The notes under the pieces: generated by a model
The model's input: the letters and a program-made list of their open reading frames with translations, nothing else
Database searches by the model: none
What the model was told of the DNA's origin: nothing
NCBI GenBank assembly: GCA_903813345.2
Contig: CAIIXF020000004.1
Location: 1,753,525-1,817,524 of the forward strand
Direction: 5' to 3'
DNA length: 64,000 nucleotides
Source of the DNA: Owenia fusiformis
Taxonomy: Eukaryota > Annelida > Polychaeta > Sabellida > Oweniidae
Shown here: positions 37,701 through 44,962 of the stretch, piece by piece
How positions within the stretch are numbered: position 1 is the first letter of the stretch
Layout: every line of letters begins with the position of its first letter
Translations under genes and position numbers: made by a program

Positions 37701-40700
37701 TCAGAATAAAGGAATTTTTATCTAAAAACGTTCTTATTTAAATCAGATTTTTGGGATGGGTCAAGCTAAAAGGTAAGTAACTGTGTCTTCGGATAACATT
37801 ACATATTAACCCGTTCTTTTAATTTAAGATAACATATAACAGCAATAGTAGAAATCCATTGCATTGCATTGACACTGAATATTAGAGGTATATGAAAATG
37901 CCAAACTCACCTGTTGCTGCTGAGCTGCCAAACAGTCCTCCAGTTGCAGTCTGTGTAGTGTTTCCGAACAATGACGTTACGGTAGTTGTGGTTTGTGTGT
38001 TGGCAAATAGGCCTCCAGTACAGGCAGTAGTGTTTCTGATCAATGACGTTCTAGTAGTTGTGGCTCGTGTGTTACCGAAAAAGCCTCCAGTCTGTGTAGT
38101 TTTTTCGAGCAATGATGTCCCAGTAGTTGTGGTTTGTGGGTTACCAAATAGGCCTCTTATCTGGGTAGCGATTTCAAAGCCACCTGAAATTAACACCAGA
38201 TGTCATGTATAATTACATTCAATAGCAATGGATACGTTTATCAAAGCCAGTCATACAAAGTATAAAGCATTGTGTGTTCAGAGAAAGTAAATTATGTTTT
38301 AGTTGAGAATATCTATAACGTTGTATAAATATTTTTGAAGTTGAACCTTACAAATTGTTTTATTGGCACTTTCTCTTCCTATTTTACATATATTGATTTA
38401 ACCCTAATGTAGACAGGGGCGGGGAGTCAGATGACTGGTACTTTTCTGCCATGTTTTTTTAAGTGTAGCTATAGGTACAGATAAAAGACCATTTTGGTGT
38501 AAAAGTCAAGGTGATTGGGGTTATACTGGCTGAGTTGGCATGGTGGGAACTTCGGATTTTATATCAGAAATTGCTTGAAAATCACATCATCTCTATGTTT
38601 TCATATTTACTTTCTATTTACTTTCTTCTGAATATAGATGCCGACCATAGGCATACTCGTTAAATAGTATAATGTTTAATAGTAATGTTCGATGGTATGT
38701 TGTACATGTAGGATCCAATAAATAGTTACTGTCAAGTTGGTAAAGTTCACTTGTGATCCGCTCGATTACGCTGGTTACCGAAACGGTTCGTTTAAACCTT
38801 TTAATACCCCTATGCCAACTTTGTCAGTTACATTTGCTCCGGTCAATCGTTGGAGCACCACAGGGGTGCCATTGACACAAACGTTGGTGTCCGTGTGCAC
38901 TTGAATGAGTCGTTTTTTGCAATTCCGCGTGTATACGAAAATACAGCCTAAATTGTTTTCAGACATTGCTGCCTGTAAAGTATGACATAAATCTAGCCAA
39001 TAAACCCTTGTTTCCTTGGTTTACCAAAAGAGGTCATGATTAATTAGAAAGGTCTATTGTCCACAAAACATTACAAATAGCTCAATGATCTCGTGGTGTG
39101 TTTTTCAATATTAAATGAAATGGGTAATAATTAGATTACATTTTCATTTATCTTTCGGGATATGGCTTTAGAGTAATCAATTGTATCATTTTTAATTCAT
39201 TCGCAATACTTTTTTGAAGTCTATCTGGGATTGTCTAGAACATCTGAGGGGCAAGATCAGAACATCAATGTGTTTTTTCAGAAAATTAATTGAGGGATGC
39301 CCATAACTCCCTAATCTTCCATTGAAATTTATATGTAATACTCTGTATATTCACACATATCTAGGCAAAGTGCACTCTTATATTTCCCCTTTTAAAACAT
39401 ATTTTACTTAAATACCGTGTTATTGGAAAAAATGATATTACCTTGAGTTTCCGTTAAAGATGACGATTCTACTTTGATATCTTCTCCTCTCGATATAGGG
39501 CTCTTTTCAATGGCTGCCTTGGACGATGACAGTGTGCTGACAAAGTTGAAGGCATCGCCAAGTTTTGACGTGCTTGTAGAGGATGTGGTGGGAGTGCTTG
39601 GAGCAGCGGTGACAGTACTTGAACCACATTTTAATCCTCCAGATGTTGAAGTGCTTGTAGAAGTTGCGATAGCGATTGGAGCAGAAGTGGCAGAACTTGG
39701 AGTAGAAGTGGAAATACTTTGAACAGACGATCCATCAAATCGAATACCTCCAGATGTTGTAGCACTTGGGGCAGCGAAACTAGCAAACTTCATTCCTCCT
39801 GCTGAGGCAGCTGCACAACAAGAACCGCCTGATCCAAATGTTAAACCTTCTGGTTTGGCTTGAGCAGGGGGTTCACAGCCAGGTTTAACAGTGTAACAAG
39901 CAGGGCATTGTGTCTTATCACCCGGATTATTAATGTAACACGTTTCACAGTCCCAGCTGTCTTTACTAGGTTTAAACTTAGACATATCGACTGTGTCAGC
40001 AACTTTCAGTGGCTGTTGTTTTGGCTTCTCAGGTAATTTTGGCATCTCAGCCATTATTCTCTTGCCACTTTCAAAAGCAAATTTGAACTTATTTGCAGAT
40101 TCAGGAGTCTTAAAACTGATACAAAATTGCTCAAGAACTGATTTGCCTTTGTAGAAATCCACTGCATGCCATATCCAGGATTTGTCATTTTTCGGCATTG
40201 CAGTCAAGGTCATTTCCTGCGTTATTTTGTGATTTGCACAGATTAACCCTGCTAAAATGTGTTCACGTCTCATGAGGATTCGCACAGTGGTGCCATCAAT
40301 ACTCTTCAGGATTTTTATCACGCCAGTTCCACGTTCTTTCCACTGCATCGTGTCCGAGTCAAATCGATAAAGTTTTGCACATTCTTGGAAGAAGGTAAAC
40401 CCACCTAATGGAGATTTAGGCTTCTCATCTGAAACGTTTTGATCACCATCGTTAGAACTCTCCAATAGGGACTTCAGGATAGCTAACTGAGGAGTTTTTG
40501 TTGCGACACTTGCTGCCGATGTTGCTTGTGTTGCCCCATTAAATTTAAACCCTCCAGGTGTTGTTGCTCTTGTAGAAGCTGTTGTAGTGCTTGGGGCAGA
40601 AGTGGCAGAACTTGGAGTAGATAATCCATCAAACTTAAATCCACCAGAAGTTGCAGAACCACCAAAGTTGAAACCTCCAGGTGTAGAAGCATCACTTTTT

Positions 40701-40744
40701 AATGTTGCATCTGAACCGAATGAAAATAAATCTTCTGGTTTGGC
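21490..40744 (-). CDS. Chimeric nucleoporin: Nup98-type GLFG/GLEBS fused to Nup358/RanBP2-type modules
   Basis: Thirteen exons (high to low): 40744-39442, 38183-37911, 37631-37480, 36945-36843, 36262-35924, 35587-30722, 30364-30209, 29836-29774, 26409-26140, 25734-25505, 25133-25006, 21990-21861, 21597-21490. Every acceptor and donor phase matches, and the total is 8,121 nt (2,706 aa plus stop). Approximate residue order: FG region, shortened RanBD and zinc finger (1-434); GLFG (435-525); GLEBS (526-610); GLFG (611-723); half GLEBS plus three RanBDs, three zinc fingers and FG repeats (724-2345); SIM/IR (2346-2397); acidic linkers; divergent RanBD-like module (2509-2706). Nup358 forms the cytoplasmic filaments of nuclear pores and binds RanGTP. 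Nup98 GLEBS binds RAE1. Carrying both in one chain is unusual. The 5' end is unresolved: the first listed exon has a phase-0 acceptor. No TPR or cyclophilin domain was found. Confidence 0.72.
22940..24745 (+). mobile_element. 5'-truncated L1/Tx1-like LINE with target-site duplication
   Basis: It is inserted antisense in an intron of the nucleoporin gene. A 10-bp duplication CTCTGACTAT flanks it (22930-22939 and 24746-24755), with an A-rich tail before the right copy. The open frame 23161-24498 starts at the RT catalytic box (QYADDTSIF) and runs through thumb-region motifs (KILGI, MLGRITLIKSL, FKFIWSKG) to a C-terminal Cys/His motif (CENCNV..HNFYECTKIRDI), typical of L1-clade zf-RVT tails. An in-frame TAA at 23131 and a TGA at 24496-24498 (where W is expected) show it is dead. 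Coding sense resumes after the TGA to a TAA at about 24658. Confidence 0.9.
26140..26409 (-). CDS. Linker exon of the chimeric nucleoporin
   Basis: This is a 270-nt exon, phase 1 at both ends. It encodes a Ser/Thr/Val/Glu-rich low-complexity linker with two internal repeats around 'SSTTG..GNL' and 'TSTTADV..GNPEY'. It has no fold I recognise. It occupies the same relative position as exon 61434-61228 in the upstream paralogue, just before the divergent Ran-binding-like module. Confidence 0.6.
26436..28454. mobile_element. Mariner-type element with ~240-bp inverted repeats, split by a nested insertion
   Basis: The termini read 'catggtgtcccgaaagtatg' on the left and the matching reverse complement on the right ('catactttcgggacaccctg'). 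Both are flanked by TA. Beyond the insertion, 27909-28060 pairs with 28210-28370 ('gccaagtatcatggttcaac', 'gtcaatgtgtcctcc', 'aacagcagcaatt'). No transposase was found, so it is a MITE-like element. It lies in an intron of the nucleoporin gene. Confidence 0.8.
26490..27905 (+). mobile_element. Nested PIF/Harbinger-like element with GC-rich termini
   Basis: Termini TGCCTTGGTCACATAG and CTATGTGACCCAGGCA are inverted repeats, flanked by a 3-bp TAA duplication (26487-26489, 27906-27908). A TWA duplication is typical of PIF/Harbinger. At 27105-27240 one frame reads EEKIANFFEDRPYFYDQTNY then LYENRQKKDAEIWNFANRIG, a MADF-type DNA-binding domain like the Myb/MADF accessory protein of Harbinger elements. 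GC-rich subterminal blocks repeat 'ggcgcc' and 'atcggccg'. 27297-27560 is the dispersed repeat also seen at 20.68 kb. The nuclease ORF is missing. Confidence 0.68.
28636..29643. mobile_element. 1,008-bp MITE built from GAGTACTC/TTAGTACTAA palindromes
   Basis: TIRs CACAGGGAGATATGCCGAGT and its complement at the right end are flanked by TA on both sides (28634-28635, 29644-29645). The outer 300 bp on the left and 280 bp on the right are packed with the words 'tagtactaaa', 'gagtactcat' and 'tagcgct', which are themselves palindromic. The centre is AT-rich and non-coding. Confidence 0.85.
29774..30364 (-). CDS. SUMO-E3 internal-repeat/SIM exon and following small exon
   Basis: Exon 30364-30209 joins the giant exon in phase 1 and reads DSNDDIEIVYEWKPTPEQKK followed by LAEKYMLNPGFYRS and CPGCRGCDEEDL. 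This matches the internal-repeat (IR1) region of vertebrate RanBP2, where an acidic-hydrophobic SIM followed by 'PT.EQK.LA..L.LPP.F' binds SUMO-RanGAP1 and Ubc9. Only one IR unit is visible here; vertebrates have two. The next exon, 29836-29774 (63 nt), is Ser/Thr/Gln-rich. Confidence 0.75.
30722..35587 (-). CDS. Giant 4.9-kb RanBP2-type exon: three RanBDs, three zinc fingers, FG repeats
   Basis: A single 4,866-nt exon, as in vertebrate RanBP2 where one large exon carries the same modules. Its first ~33 codons are a half GLEBS (GTTVTFNPVQESDTMMKGGV). Then come RanBD1 at about 34835-34410 (PIVPLPEKVEV, WKERGTG, LMRREQVLKICANH), zinc finger 1 at 34332-34261 (WDCETC..CPAC), an FG segment, RanBD2 at 33262-32850, zinc fingers 2 and 3 at about 32770-32690 and 32615-32535 (WECPGC..CNCC; WECTDC..CPAC), three 96-residue FG repeats, and RanBD3 at 31425-31035. 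The zinc fingers are of RanBP2 type (WxCxxC...CxxC). All three RanBDs keep the core WKERG and RILMRRE motifs, so Ran binding is likely intact. Confidence 0.9.
31680..32460 (-). repeat. 288-bp coding tandem repeat, about 2.7 copies, nearly identical
   Basis: Equivalent points lie at 32447, 32159 and 31871, exactly 288 bp apart. Each unit encodes 96 residues rich in FG motifs (GGFRFGSGASPSTAAFSFG, SGFSFGKKSE.FSFGSAS). Differences are only a few bases per copy (for example SEQ/SER, SSP/SSS), pointing to very recent duplication or gene conversion. Confidence 0.92.
35924..36262 (-). CDS. Nup98-like GLFG repeat exon (downstream copy)
   Basis: A 339-nt exon, phase 1 on both sides. It encodes six or so units of the pattern TQTGGLFGNT.TTTGTSLFGN, the GLFG cohesive repeat type of Nup98 rather than the FxFG of Nup358. 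Spacing between units is about 57 bp. Its donor carries an A that completes the AGG codon with the giant exon, so the reading frame flows straight into Nup358-type sequence. Confidence 0.82.
36843..37631 (-). CDS. GLEBS motif in two exons (RAE1-binding element of Nup98)
   Basis: Exon 37631-37480 gives ADTTVKFNPVQGIDIMWKDG, VSTQTTTRYQCITAMEEY and DSKSME. Exon 36945-36843 continues ELRVDDYLANWKGAQAQ. The phase-0 join recreates the conserved GLEBS order seen in Nup98 (TTIKFNP..GTDTM.K.G, QCITAM.EY.SKS.EELR.EDY.ANRKG). In Nup98 this hairpin inserts in the RAE1 propeller, and it sits between GLFG blocks, as here. The key acidic run (EEL, here EEYDSKSMEEL) is kept. I infer RAE1 binding. Confidence 0.85.
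37030..37450. repeat. Dispersed fold-back repeat in the GLEBS intron and exon flank
   Basis: 37030-37190 is a hairpin with ~70-bp arms ('aagcccaagacccaatgcat' / 'atgcattgagtctttggctt'). 37140-37450 is the reverse complement of 20330-20650. It lies between the two GLEBS exons. Confidence 0.75.
37911..38183 (-). CDS. Nup98-like GLFG repeat exon (upstream copy)
   Basis: A 273-nt exon, phase 1 on both sides, paralogous to 36262-35924: same start (GGF..TQ..GLFGNPQTT), same unit length and same end (TGGLFGSSAATG versus VGLFGGTAAT). Several GLFG cores are altered (GFFGNT, GLFANT, SLIRNT), so this copy is diverging. Flanking intron sequences are also similar between the two copies, showing segmental duplication. 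Confidence 0.8.
39442..40744 (-). CDS. Upstream FG + shortened RanBD + zinc finger exon
   Basis: A 1,303-nt exon, phase-0 acceptor and phase-1 donor, open throughout. It reads FG-type sequence (PGGFNFGGSATSGGFKFDG), then directly FQECAKLYRFDSDTMQWKER, so the usual N-terminal RanBD strand (PIVPLPxKVEVxTGEEDE) is deleted. The rest of the RanBD follows, with a short insert in the core motif (RREHILAGLICANH), then zinc finger WDCETC..CPAC and Ser/Thr-rich FG-poor sequence ending SSLTETQ. It is a paralogue of the RanBD1-ZnF1 part of the giant exon plus that exon's last ~40 codons. Ran affinity is doubtful. Confidence 0.75.
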
Positions 40745-41450
40745 CTAAAATAACAATGCCCCTTTGAATATATTAACATCGTGGAGTATTTTTTGCATTG
40801 CAGTAGAAATATCAATGGATTTGTGACATGAGAGCATTAGCTTTAAAATCACGATTTTTAGGGTTTTTGAATTTAAGTCGATGATGTCTGAGGATCTTCT
40901 ACAGTTTCTAAATCATCAAAATAAACAAATTAAATCATATTAGTTTGTTTGGTTCAAAAAATATAATGTCCTATTTAATGTAAATATTTTTTGTATCATA
41001 CTCATTCGACCGTTTTACTTAACCCGTCTGTATGTTGTTTTATCGTATGATCTTTAAAATTAAGTCCTCTGATTGGTCAGTTCTCGTGCTGTACCAATCT
41101 GTATTGCTACTGAGATGCCCCCCTCGCCTTGTATTGGTATGGGATTGATCACCTCTGTAGCAATACAAAAATATAGGTACGGAGGGGACAATCTCCCAGA
41201 AAGTCAGAATATTTTCAAGGGATTATCTCCTAAGTAAATGTATTGGCCTAAGATCACACGATAAAAACTAGATATTCTGTATTGGCACTCGACTTGGTTT
41301 CGTACCAATACAGAATTTCTCGAGGGCGATATATCCTGTATTGTACTTCAAATCATCCGATAACTTATAACACCAAAAATAACAAAAGTGTGTATTGACA
41401 AGACTTATGGTATCATCATAGGTTGGAGGAAGCTAAGCTCACGAAAAAGA
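40745..41450. other. Intergenic, possible 5' region of the nucleoporin gene
   Basis: No coding exon is recognised. It contains inverted words around 'gtattgctac' / 'gtagcaatac' and 'ctgtattggta' / 'taccaatacag' (41098-41350). The missing first exon(s) of the nucleoporin gene should lie here or further upstream. Confidence 0.35.
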
Positions 41451-42180
41451 TTGGGTATCGATATGGCGATCTTTTTGAACACATGTTTCTCTTAAACCAG
41501 TCATCAAAAATTTCTGAAAATCTTACAAATTGTCAATTGAATGGCCATCTTTTGAATGGTAACAATATAATTTGAAATAGATATACATACTTTCATCTAT
41601 ATTGTTTTAAAAAGCACATCAAACACTTGTTTTGTTCTTGGTACCATGCTTCCAGAGTGAAATGAAACATCTTTCCGAACCTCATTGGAACAAAACGACA
41701 TAAACACAACATGTTTAGGACTCTCAATATTGTAATTGTACAAAGGAAATTTTGGTTCATTTTGAAAAAGTATCTTGTTAATGAAATAAAAGTTTTTTTT
41801 TGATTTTTATCTATTGTGGGGGGATTTTGTTTTAATTTTTTGAATACTTTTTTAAAATGAACCAAAAATTCCTTTGTATAACTTTAATATCGAGAGGTCC
41901 AAAAACATGTTGTATATGGTATTCTGTTCCAGCAAGGTTCGGAAAGACATTTTATTTCATTCTCAAGAATTGGTAGAAAGGAGCAAAAACAATTGCACTA
42001 AAAAAACAAAAAAATGTTAACAAAAACAGTTATATAAAATATTTCTAAATAATTTTCGCATTAAATTGTTGTCAATCAGTCAACATTACATAAAATACCA
42101 TGTTTTTTTACAGAATGTTTTCAATGATTGGTTTAAGAGAAAAACATTGTTGAATTCAGTTCTCCATATCGATACCTATC
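41451..42180. mobile_element. 730-bp fold-back element
   Basis: The whole interval is one long inverted repeat centred near 41815. Matching pairs run inward: 'gggtatcgatatgg' / 'ccatatcgatacct', 'tttctcttaaaccagtcat' / 'atgattggtttaagagaaa', 'tttccgaacct' / 'aaggttcggaaag', and 'ggaaattttggttcatttt' / 'aaaatgaaccaaaaattcc'. Arms are about 350 bp and imperfect. No transposase. It lies between the nucleoporin and TRIM genes. Confidence 0.8.
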
Positions 42181-42253
42181 CTTTCTAATGAGTTTTTAAA
42201 AAATCAGCAATAAGTTAGTCGTATTTCTGTTTCGAAACGTCACTACCCGCAAA

Positions 42254-43426
42254 CTATGAAATCATGAGTATGAAAAATATAGCCCAGTGTCTTACATTGT
42301 TCCTCTTCGAGACAACTTTGCCAAGTGTCAGACTTGAGTACGAGTTTGTCGATATCCCATCAGTGAATGTTATCCCAATCTTTGAGTCAAAGTTTAACAT
42401 TTGCGGCTTTGACCATTCTTCAGTCTTCTTTGCGATCTCTTGTCGCATGTTAATGATTTCAGCGGGGTGTCCATATTGTTGTTGGGTATCTAGGAGTTGA
42501 CGCGTGCTTTTCGTGATCCCATTTTGCATTTGAAGATAGTTGATGTGAGCATCAGCTTTTTTAAACTCTTCAGACTTTAATCGTTCTAACTTGCCGAGTT
42601 CTTCATTGTAGTATTCATTGATAAGGGCAATTTGGAGTTGTCCATTTTTAGTAATCTTGGTTTCCACATCCAAGGCATCTTTTTGTAGGCTCTCTTTATA
42701 GTCGTTTACGTCCCGAACTGCAATGTCCACTTCCTCCTCTCTCTGAACAGATGTTTGAATTAGAGTTGCAATATTTTTCATGTCTTCTTTCACATGTTCT
42801 ATCAAATTTTCACAATTGTGTCCACTATGCGTTGTTATACAACAGTCCCTGCAAAGAACTTCCTTGCATCTTATACAGTAGAACTTTAATTGTTCATCAG
42901 CGTGAGAAGCGCAAAATTTCATACGCTTTGGAATCACCTGAAGTAAAGCCTTGGTATCTTTGCGTTCGTCTCCAGTAATTTGAATAACTTTATGGTCCTT
43001 CAAGGCTTTAATGTTACTGTGTGCTCGAGTGCAAGCTTTACATATATATTGATCACAGTCAATGCATTTGGATGTCGCCTTGACCTTCTCATCATCATTA
43101 AGGCATATGTTGCAATATTGCACATCACCGTCGCATTTCCTCCTTAGTCTTTTCTGTAGCGCATCTAGCATGTTATTTAGGATGTAGTTCCCCTTAAGGC
43201 CTTTGGCGCCATCTTTTGGAGGCTCAAACTCGATGGTGCAGACCGGACAAGGGCATTTCTCTTGTCCTTTTTGATCAATCCACTTGTCGAGACACCCACG
43301 GCAAACTGTATGCATACAGGGAGTAACTTTTGGATCAGTTAAGAGTTCTAGACATATCGAACAAGTGAGGACATCAGGATAGACACCATCCTCATCCTGT
43401 TTATCAATTATAGACGCCATGCTCAT
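42254..43426 (-). CDS. TRIM-family RING/B-box/coiled-coil protein
   Basis: 390 aa. The start at 43426 is chosen because a 3' splice site (ttttcag) lies 2 nt upstream of ATG. The larger frame that begins at 43447 would run through it. Order: C3HC4 RING at residues 22-63 (CSIC..CMHTVCRGC..CPVC), B-box 1 at 105-145 (CNIC..CIDC..C..C..H..H), B-box 2 at 172-205 (CASHADEQLKFYCIRC..CRDC..H..H), then a coiled coil to about 330. RING-TRIM proteins are E3 ubiquitin ligases, often in innate defence in invertebrates. No NHL, PRY-SPRY or other C-terminal domain follows. A GTAAGA donor near the 3' end (AACAAT|gtaaga, about 42294) allows splicing to further exons, so the visible stop may be read-through. 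Confidence 0.88.
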   Translation of the reverse strand: MSMASIIDKQDEDGVYPDVLTCSICLELLTDPKVTPCMHTVCRGCLDKWIDQKGQEKCPCPVCTIEFEPPKDGAKGLKGNYILNNMLDALQKRLRRKCDGDVQYCNICLNDDEKVKATSKCIDCDQYICKACTRAHSNIKALKDHKVIQITGDERKDTKALLQVIPKRMKFCASHADEQLKFYCIRCKEVLCRDCCITTHSGHNCENLIEHVKEDMKNIATLIQTSVQREEEVDIAVRDVNDYKESLQKDALDVETKITKNGQLQIALINEYYNEELGKLERLKSEEFKKADAHINYLQMQNGITKSTRQLLDTQQQYGHPAEIINMRQEIAKKTEEWSKPQMLNFDSKIGITFTDGISTNSYSSLTLGKVVSKRNNVRHWAIFFILMIS

Positions 43427-43879
43427 TACTGAAAAGTATAGCAACAAATATAAATGTAAAAATATTATACCATTGTTGTGAACCTGTCAGCGAGTGCAGT
43501 CACCGACACTCAATTAATGTTTTTAGCGTACCAGTAGATATCATTATTTACCTAGCCATATTCCCCTAGTGCCGTTCAGGCTGTTACTCTTGCCGTACTC
43601 TTGCCGAGCTAGTGTAGAGACCTGGTGAAATAAGTATACTACTTATGGTAGCAGGGTAACAGGTGTCGATACACTCTTTTGTTTTTTAGAAATGTGGTGT
43701 TACTCGGAGATTTGTTTCAATGTCTGATTTCAATAATGTTGGTAGTAGTGTTACAAACTTATTGAATTATCTCTTCAGATTGTGTTTTTAAAGCAAGCCA
43801 ACAAAGGTCAAATTGAGAAATGTTCAATTTTTTTAGAATATTTTTTTAGGTGCCAAAAATGATATAAAAATGTAATCTA

Positions 43880-44962
43880 CGAGGGGTGATCAATAAGTAA
43901 TGGACGCTTTTTTACACAGATGCCTATTATAAACCAATCCCTTCGATTTTCTTACCAGTGATACATCATTCAATTATCTATCAACTCTAAAGATTTGAAG
44001 ACAAAATATATAATACATGTTGATATATCCTTATTTCCGTGAAGGAGGTACAGGTACCCCGGGACCGACATTTACGTCACATATTCTGAAGCTATTTGAG
44101 CTTGTTTAACATGCAATGCACTTGAATGCAGGCTGAACAAAACAAACCATTATGGTCATGAATTACCCCATTTTGTTATGCCATAGTTGATTTTGAATAT
44201 TTTATCATCACTATATGGTATTCATGCCACATTTATTCCACAGGGCCCTCTAAATAGGTTCCATCAAGTGCTACATGTACAAAATTCCTCATCCTCTTAA
44301 CTCAAGATTGTGAGACAAGGCTGAATCCATTCTCTGACATGGTAGTTAGATGCAGTTGCATGGGTTGTTTTATTTCATCAATGTCAATAAACCTGCGTCC
44401 TTTCTCTATAGAAATGAGTAGTACAGAAATAAACAAGTCACATGTGAGCACATATGGACAAGATGTAGCATTGGCCAAGGGCTCAATTTTGAGGTCCAGT
44501 GATATTGTTTTCTGAACATTTTGAGATCTGTGGGCAGGTGCATTGTCCTATGGAGTAGGGTGTTCCCTTCTCTCACCACCCCTTTCTTCCACAATGCCTT
44601 CTCAAATTGACCTGCAAACCCTTTCCATACAACACTGACATTACAATACTTTCTGTTTATGTGTTACCAGTCAGCAAAAAATTTCAAACAACACAACACT
44701 TCTTGCATATAAAAAGTTCAAATCTAACTGAAATTTACCAAACTGGCTAAAATCGGAATATGTGACGTAAATGTCGGTCCCGGGGTACCTATACCTCCTT
44801 CACGGAAATAAGGATATATCAACATGTATTTTATATTTTGTCTTCAAATCTTCAGAGTTGATAGATAATTGAATGATGTATCACTGCTAAGAAAATCGAA
44901 GGGATTGGTTTATAATAGGCATATGTGTAAAAAAGCGTCCATTACTTATTGATCACCCCTCG
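43880..44962 (-). mobile_element. Mariner-type element with ~210-bp inverted repeats
   Basis: Ends CGAGGGGTGATCAATAAGTA and complement are flanked by TA (43878-43879, 44963-44964). The arms pair over about 210 bp ('tttccgtgaaggaggta', 'ccccgggaccgacatttacg'). Inside, on the minus strand, broken frames recall the mariner C-terminus (EKGRRFIDIDEIKQPMQLHL, then KRMRNFVHVALDGTYLEG). The gene is frame-shifted and incomplete. Confidence 0.83.

Noticed and set aside
38775-38966. 63-codon minus-strand frame (MSENNLGCIF...) as alternative first exon of the nucleoporin
   Set aside because: A possible donor (TTTCG|gtaacc) leaves phase 2, which does not fit the phase-1 acceptor at 38183. No domain is recognised.
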